Shown: in pieces, positions 7,332 through 10,028 of the stretch | Position numbering within the stretch: the first letter of the stretch is position 1 | Layout of the letters: every line of letters starts with the position of its first letter | Origin: Acidimicrobiales bacterium | GTDB taxonomy: Bacteria; Actinomycetota; Acidimicrobiia; Acidimicrobiales; Acidimicrobilacustridaceae | Direction: 5' to 3' | DNA: 10,028 bases | NCBI GenBank assembly: GCA_023264135.1 | Contig: JALQSZ010000040.1 | Coordinates: forward strand, 1-10,028 | Notes under the pieces: model-generated | What the model saw: only the letters and a program-made list of their open reading frames with translations | Told to the model about the DNA's origin: nothing | The model's database searches: none | Translations under genes and position numbers: made by a program

Positions 7332-8401
7332 TGGCTCCTACAGAAAACGACATTGCAATCGTCGGGTTCGCGCAGACCGCTCCCGACCGTCGTACCCAAC
7401 TCACCGAAGCCGATCTGGTTCTTCACGCCACTCGTGCCGTGATCGCCGATGTCGGAATCGATAAGTCCGAAATCGGTTTCACCGTTTCCGGTTCTTGCGA
7501 TTACCTCTCAGGCCAAGCATTCTCGTTCGTGCAGAACACCGATGCCTACGGCATGGTGCCTGCGATCAACGAGTCGCATGTCGAGATGGACGGCGCTTGG
7601 GCGTTGTACGAGGCCTACGTTCGACTGCTTCAGGGCGACATTGATGTCGCGCTTGCGGTTGGTGTCGGCAAGAACTCGAACTCCGACCCCAGCACGCTGT
7701 ACACGATCGAATTCGATCCGTACTACCTGACACCGCTCGGCGCCGATACCTGGTCGCTCGCGGCACTTCAGGCTCGTGCGCTTCTCGATTCAGGCAAAGC
7801 AACCGAACGCGATTTCGCCGATGTTGTTGTGCGTAATCGTGCGAATGCGAAGTCGAACCCGTACGCACAGGTCAAGGGCGACTATTCGGCCGACGAACTG
7901 CTTGCGGCCGATTACGTGCGTAACCCGTTGCGTCTCCACGATCTGCCTCCGACAACGGATCAGGCCGCGGCGATCATCCTTGCCCGTGGCAAGCGTGCCT
8001 ACGACCTTTGCGAACGTCCGGCATGGATCACTGGTATCGACCATCGCATCGAACCGCATCTTCCAACCGTTCGGAAGGACATCACCACGTCAGTGTCCAC
8101 TCGCCTCGCGGCGCAGGGTGCTGGAGTTGGCAAGGGTCCGATCGAGGTTGCCGAAGTGCACGCTCCGTTCGGTTTCCAAGAACTCATCGTGACCGATGCA
8201 CTTGGTCTTGATGCGTCGACCGACATCAACCCGTCGGGTGGCGCACTCGCCACTCACGCCGTCATGGTCGCTGGTCTCATCCGTATGGGTGAAGCCGCCA
8301 ACCAGATCACGAAGAACGGAAAGAACCGCACGTTGGCCCATGCCACGTCTGGTCCGTGTCTTCAGCAGAACCTCGTGTGCGTCCTGGAAGGTGACCAATG
8401 A
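7331..8401 (+). CDS. Thiolase-superfamily protein, Ltp4-like lipid-transfer/aldolase homologue
   Basis: A cytosolic thiolase-fold protein of 356 residues, close in size to mycobacterial Ltp4. The superfamily framework is visible: N-terminal IAIVGFAQT (8-16), GDIDVALAVGVGKNS (102-116), EVHAPFGFQEL (275-285) and NPSGGALATHA (300-310). The loop that carries the nucleophilic cysteine in true thiolases reads VEMDGAWAL (84-92), placing Glu85 where the cysteine should be. His309 keeps the position of the GHP histidine. The last motif is HATSGPCLQQN (337-347), with Cys343 not in the usual CxGxG context. It is therefore unlikely to do ordinary thiolysis; retro-aldol cleavage of a beta-hydroxy acyl-CoA, as in Ltp2, is the best guess. 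ATG 7331 overlaps the previous stop by one base (TGATG); a GTG at 7328 is an in-frame alternative. Annotation as acetyl-CoA acetyltransferase would be misleading. Confidence 0.82.
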   Translation: MAPTENDIAIVGFAQTAPDRRTQLTEADLVLHATRAVIADVGIDKSEIGFTVSGSCDYLSGQAFSFVQNTDAYGMVPAINESHVEMDGAWALYEAYVRLLQGDIDVALAVGVGKNSNSDPSTLYTIEFDPYYLTPLGADTWSLAALQARALLDSGKATERDFADVVVRNRANAKSNPYAQVKGDYSADELLAADYVRNPLRLHDLPPTTDQAAAIILARGKRAYDLCERPAWITGIDHRIEPHLPTVRKDITTSVSTRLAAQGAGVGKGPIEVAEVHAPFGFQELIVTDALGLDASTDINPSGGALATHAVMVAGLIRMGEAANQITKNGKNRTLAHATSGPCLQQNLVCVLEGDQ

Positions 8402-9555
8402 GCCATCAGCCTGCAGCAATCGTCGGTATCGGTCAGACCCATCACAAGCGCAAGCGCGCCGATGTTTCGATCGCCGGCCTCGTCCGTGAAGCCGCTCAGC
8501 GCGCGCTTGAGGACGCCAACATGGACTGGGGCGACATCGACGCCGTTGTCCTCGGTAAGGCACCAGATTTGTTCGAAGGTGTCATGAAGCCAGAGATGTA
8601 CCTCGCCGATGCGCTTGGTGCAGTGAACAAGCCGATGTTCCGAGTGCACACTGCTGGTTCAGTGGGTGGCTCAACGGGCATCGTCGGTTCGCATCTCGTT
8701 TCGAGCGGTCGTCACAAGCGAGTGCTTTCGGTTGCGTTCGAAAAGCAGTCTGAGGGCAATGCGCAGTTCGCTCTCGGCGGCGGCAAGGGCGCATCGATCG
8801 GCGCAGGCGGCGCGTTCGCACCGTTCATTCGTGCCTACATCCGTCGATCGGGTGCACCGGAAGACATCGGTTGGATGGTTGCGGTGAAGGACCGTCTCAA
8901 CGGCGCCAAGAATCCGTACGCCCACCTCAAGCTTGCCGACATCACGATCGACAAGGTGAAGGAATCTCCGATGATGTGGGATCCGCTTCACTTCCTCGAG
9001 TCGTGCCCGTCATCCGATGGTGCATGCGCAGTGGTGTTCACCGACGAAGACGGTGGCAAGAAGGCATCGAAACCTCCGGCGTGGGTGCTTGCGACTGCGA
9101 TGAAGTCGGAACCGGGTTGGTACTCGGGTCGCGACGCGGTGAACCCGCAAGCAGCGCACGCCTGTGCACAGGAGATCTACAAGGCGGTTGGTATCACCAA
9201 CCCGCGTGAGCAGATCGACTGCGCCGAGTTGTACGTGCCGTTCTCGTGGTACGAGCCGATGTGGCTTGAAGCCCATGAGATCGCTGCGCCAGGTGAAGGC
9301 TGGAAGATGACCCAATCAGGTGCAACCGCACTCGATGGTGACTTCCCCGTCAACATGTCCGGTGGCGTGCTTTCCTCGAACCCGATCGGTGCATCTGGTC
9401 TTCTGCGTTTCGCAGAAGCCGCACTCCAGGTTCGTGGTCTTGCCGAAGATCATCAGGTCGGCGGCGCCAAGTTGGCGATCGCTCAGGCCTACGGTGCCAA
9501 CGCTCAGTTCTTTGCAATGTGGGCAGTTGGCTCCTCACTCAACCCACTGGGCTGA
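8398..9555 (+). CDS. Thiolase-superfamily protein, Ltp3-like lipid-transfer/aldolase homologue
   Basis: A 385-residue thiolase-fold protein, size-matched to mycobacterial Ltp3 and clearly different from its upstream neighbour, so this is an old pair rather than a recent duplication. Framework motifs: AIVGIGQT (7-14), DIDAVVLGKAP (46-56), ESCPSSDGACAVVF (201-214), CAELYVPFSWYEP (275-287), MSGGVLSSNPIGASG (320-334) and AIAQAYGANAQFF (360-372). None of the three classical catalytic residues is in place by my alignment. HTAGSVGGST (84-93) puts Gly87 at the nucleophilic cysteine, SNP (327-329) replaces GHP, and the final CxGxG motif is absent. The protein is thus either a non-thiolase enzyme (aldolase-like) or a structural partner. 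ATG 8398 overlaps the upstream stop by 4 bases (ATGA), so the three genes of the operon are translationally coupled. The hairpin at 9577-9603 follows 21 bases after its stop. Confidence 0.82.
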   Translation: MSHQPAAIVGIGQTHHKRKRADVSIAGLVREAAQRALEDANMDWGDIDAVVLGKAPDLFEGVMKPEMYLADALGAVNKPMFRVHTAGSVGGSTGIVGSHLVSSGRHKRVLSVAFEKQSEGNAQFALGGGKGASIGAGGAFAPFIRAYIRRSGAPEDIGWMVAVKDRLNGAKNPYAHLKLADITIDKVKESPMMWDPLHFLESCPSSDGACAVVFTDEDGGKKASKPPAWVLATAMKSEPGWYSGRDAVNPQAAHACAQEIYKAVGITNPREQIDCAELYVPFSWYEPMWLEAHEIAAPGEGWKMTQSGATALDGDFPVNMSGGVLSSNPIGASGLLRFAEAALQVRGLAEDHQVGGAKLAIAQAYGANAQFFAMWAVGSSLNPLG

Positions 9556-9576
9556 GCTGAGGTCATGACGTGTGTC

Positions 9577-9603
9577 GGAGGCGACCCCTTGTGGGTCGCC
9601 TCC
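9577..9603 (+). terminator. Perfect 11-bp hairpin, operon terminator
   Basis: Arms GGAGGCGACCC (9577-9587) and GGGTCGCCTCC (9593-9603) are exactly complementary around a 5-base loop CTTGT. It lies 21 bases after the stop of the Ltp3-like gene. Only TT follows the stem, so there is no long U tract, which is common for actinobacterial terminators. It separates the three-gene operon from the phospholipase gene, which starts 32 bases later. Confidence 0.8.
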
Positions 9604-9635
9604 TTCGCGTAAACGGTTTGGTGGAGGAGTAGTCG

Positions 9636-10028
9636 ATGGCAACGGCACTGGTGCTTGGCGGGGGTGGGGTCGCAGGAATCGCGTGGGAACTCGGTGTTCT
9701 CGACGCGCTCGCAACGGCAGGCGTTGACCTCACGACCGCAACGCGAATTATCGGAACATCTGCGGGCTCAGCAGTCGGAGCGCAGATCCGAACCGGTGAA
9801 TCCCTCGAATCGCTTTGTGCCCGTCAACTCGTACCCGCTGATCAAAGTGCCGAACTGCATGTTGAAAGTTCACTTGATGCGTTGATTGAACAATTCGCCA
9901 AATGTTTTGAAGGGGCACCAGACGAGGTTGAAGTCCGTCGTCGTCTCGGTGCTGTTGCACTTGGCGCACCAACTGTCGACGAGCGCGATCGCCTTGCCGT
10001 GATCGAGTCGCGGCTTTCGTCGCACGAG
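9636..10028 (+). CDS. Patatin-like phospholipase family protein (partial, 3' end outside window)
   Basis: The N-terminal 131 residues of a patatin-like serine hydrolase, which would hydrolyse acyl esters of lipids with a Ser-Asp dyad. The oxyanion-hole glycine motif is LGGGGVAGIAWELGVL (7-22), and the nucleophile elbow is GTSAGS (40-45, GxSxG) with Ser42 as the predicted nucleophile. The catalytic aspartate (DGG/DGA) would lie beyond the window and cannot be checked. The frame is open to the last base. ATG 9636 is preceded by GGAGGAG (9623-9629) six bases upstream, the best ribosome site in the window. The arginine usual in the patatin GGGxRG motif is replaced by Ala13, a variation seen in some bacterial members. 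It follows the operon terminator, so it probably has separate control, although a lipid theme is shared. Confidence 0.88.
   Translation, partial: MATALVLGGGGVAGIAWELGVLDALATAGVDLTTATRIIGTSAGSAVGAQIRTGESLESLCARQLVPADQSAELHVESSLDALIEQFAKCFEGAPDEVEVRRRLGAVALGAPTVDERDRLAVIESRLSSHE

Noticed and set aside
7331..9555. Ordinary acetyl-CoA acetyltransferases (biosynthetic or degradative thiolases)
   Set aside because: Both proteins lack the nucleophilic cysteine, and the second also lacks the GHP histidine; the DUF35 partner points to Ltp-type proteins.
1..10028. CRISPR array, insertion sequence or attachment site
   Set aside because: No regularly spaced direct repeats, transposase or integrase frames, or terminal inverted repeats were seen.

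Overview
The window looks like chromosomal DNA from a high-GC Gram-positive bacterium, most likely an actinomycete. I lean towards the Acidimicrobiia, but that is inference. Supporting signs are the moderately high GC, frequent GTG starts, start/stop overlaps between genes, and a three-gene block whose order and protein lengths resemble the mycobacterial DUF35-ltp4-ltp3 set. No rRNA, tRNA, CRISPR array, insertion sequence or phage gene was seen. Gene density is high and no gene-free stretch exceeds about 170 bases.

Positions 1-4002, minus strand: a compact set read right to left. It begins with an ABC-F (Uup-like) ATPase (4002-2206). After 32 bases comes a roughly 12-helix membrane protein (2173-608). 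Its stop overlaps by 4 bases the start of an ABC transporter ATPase that runs off the left edge (611 to below 1). The last two should form an ABC-2-type transporter, and the ABC-F gene is probably co-transcribed.

Positions 4003-6139, plus strand: a short divergent promoter region leads to a PIG-V-like membrane mannosyltransferase (4111-5379). It is followed by an NfuA-like iron-sulfur carrier (5483-6139). These two look functionally unrelated to each other and to the neighbours.

Positions 6140-9603, plus strand: this is the most interesting part. A 169-base leader holds a perfect 17-base inverted repeat placed exactly between plausible -35 and -10 hexamers. Then come three overlapping genes: a tandem DUF35 (zinc ribbon/OB-fold) protein with only one intact zinc ribbon, and two different thiolase-superfamily proteins. 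One thiolase-like protein lacks the nucleophilic cysteine but keeps the C-terminal histidine; the other lacks both. This fits a heteromeric acyl-CoA aldolase/lyase-type complex of the Ltp2-ChsH2 kind rather than an ordinary thiolase. By gene order and size it resembles Rv3521-ltp4-ltp3 of the mycobacterial sterol-catabolism region (from memory, not searched). A perfect 11-base-pair hairpin closes the operon.

Positions 9604-10028, plus strand: after the hairpin, a well-marked ribosome site starts a patatin-like phospholipase gene that runs off the right edge.
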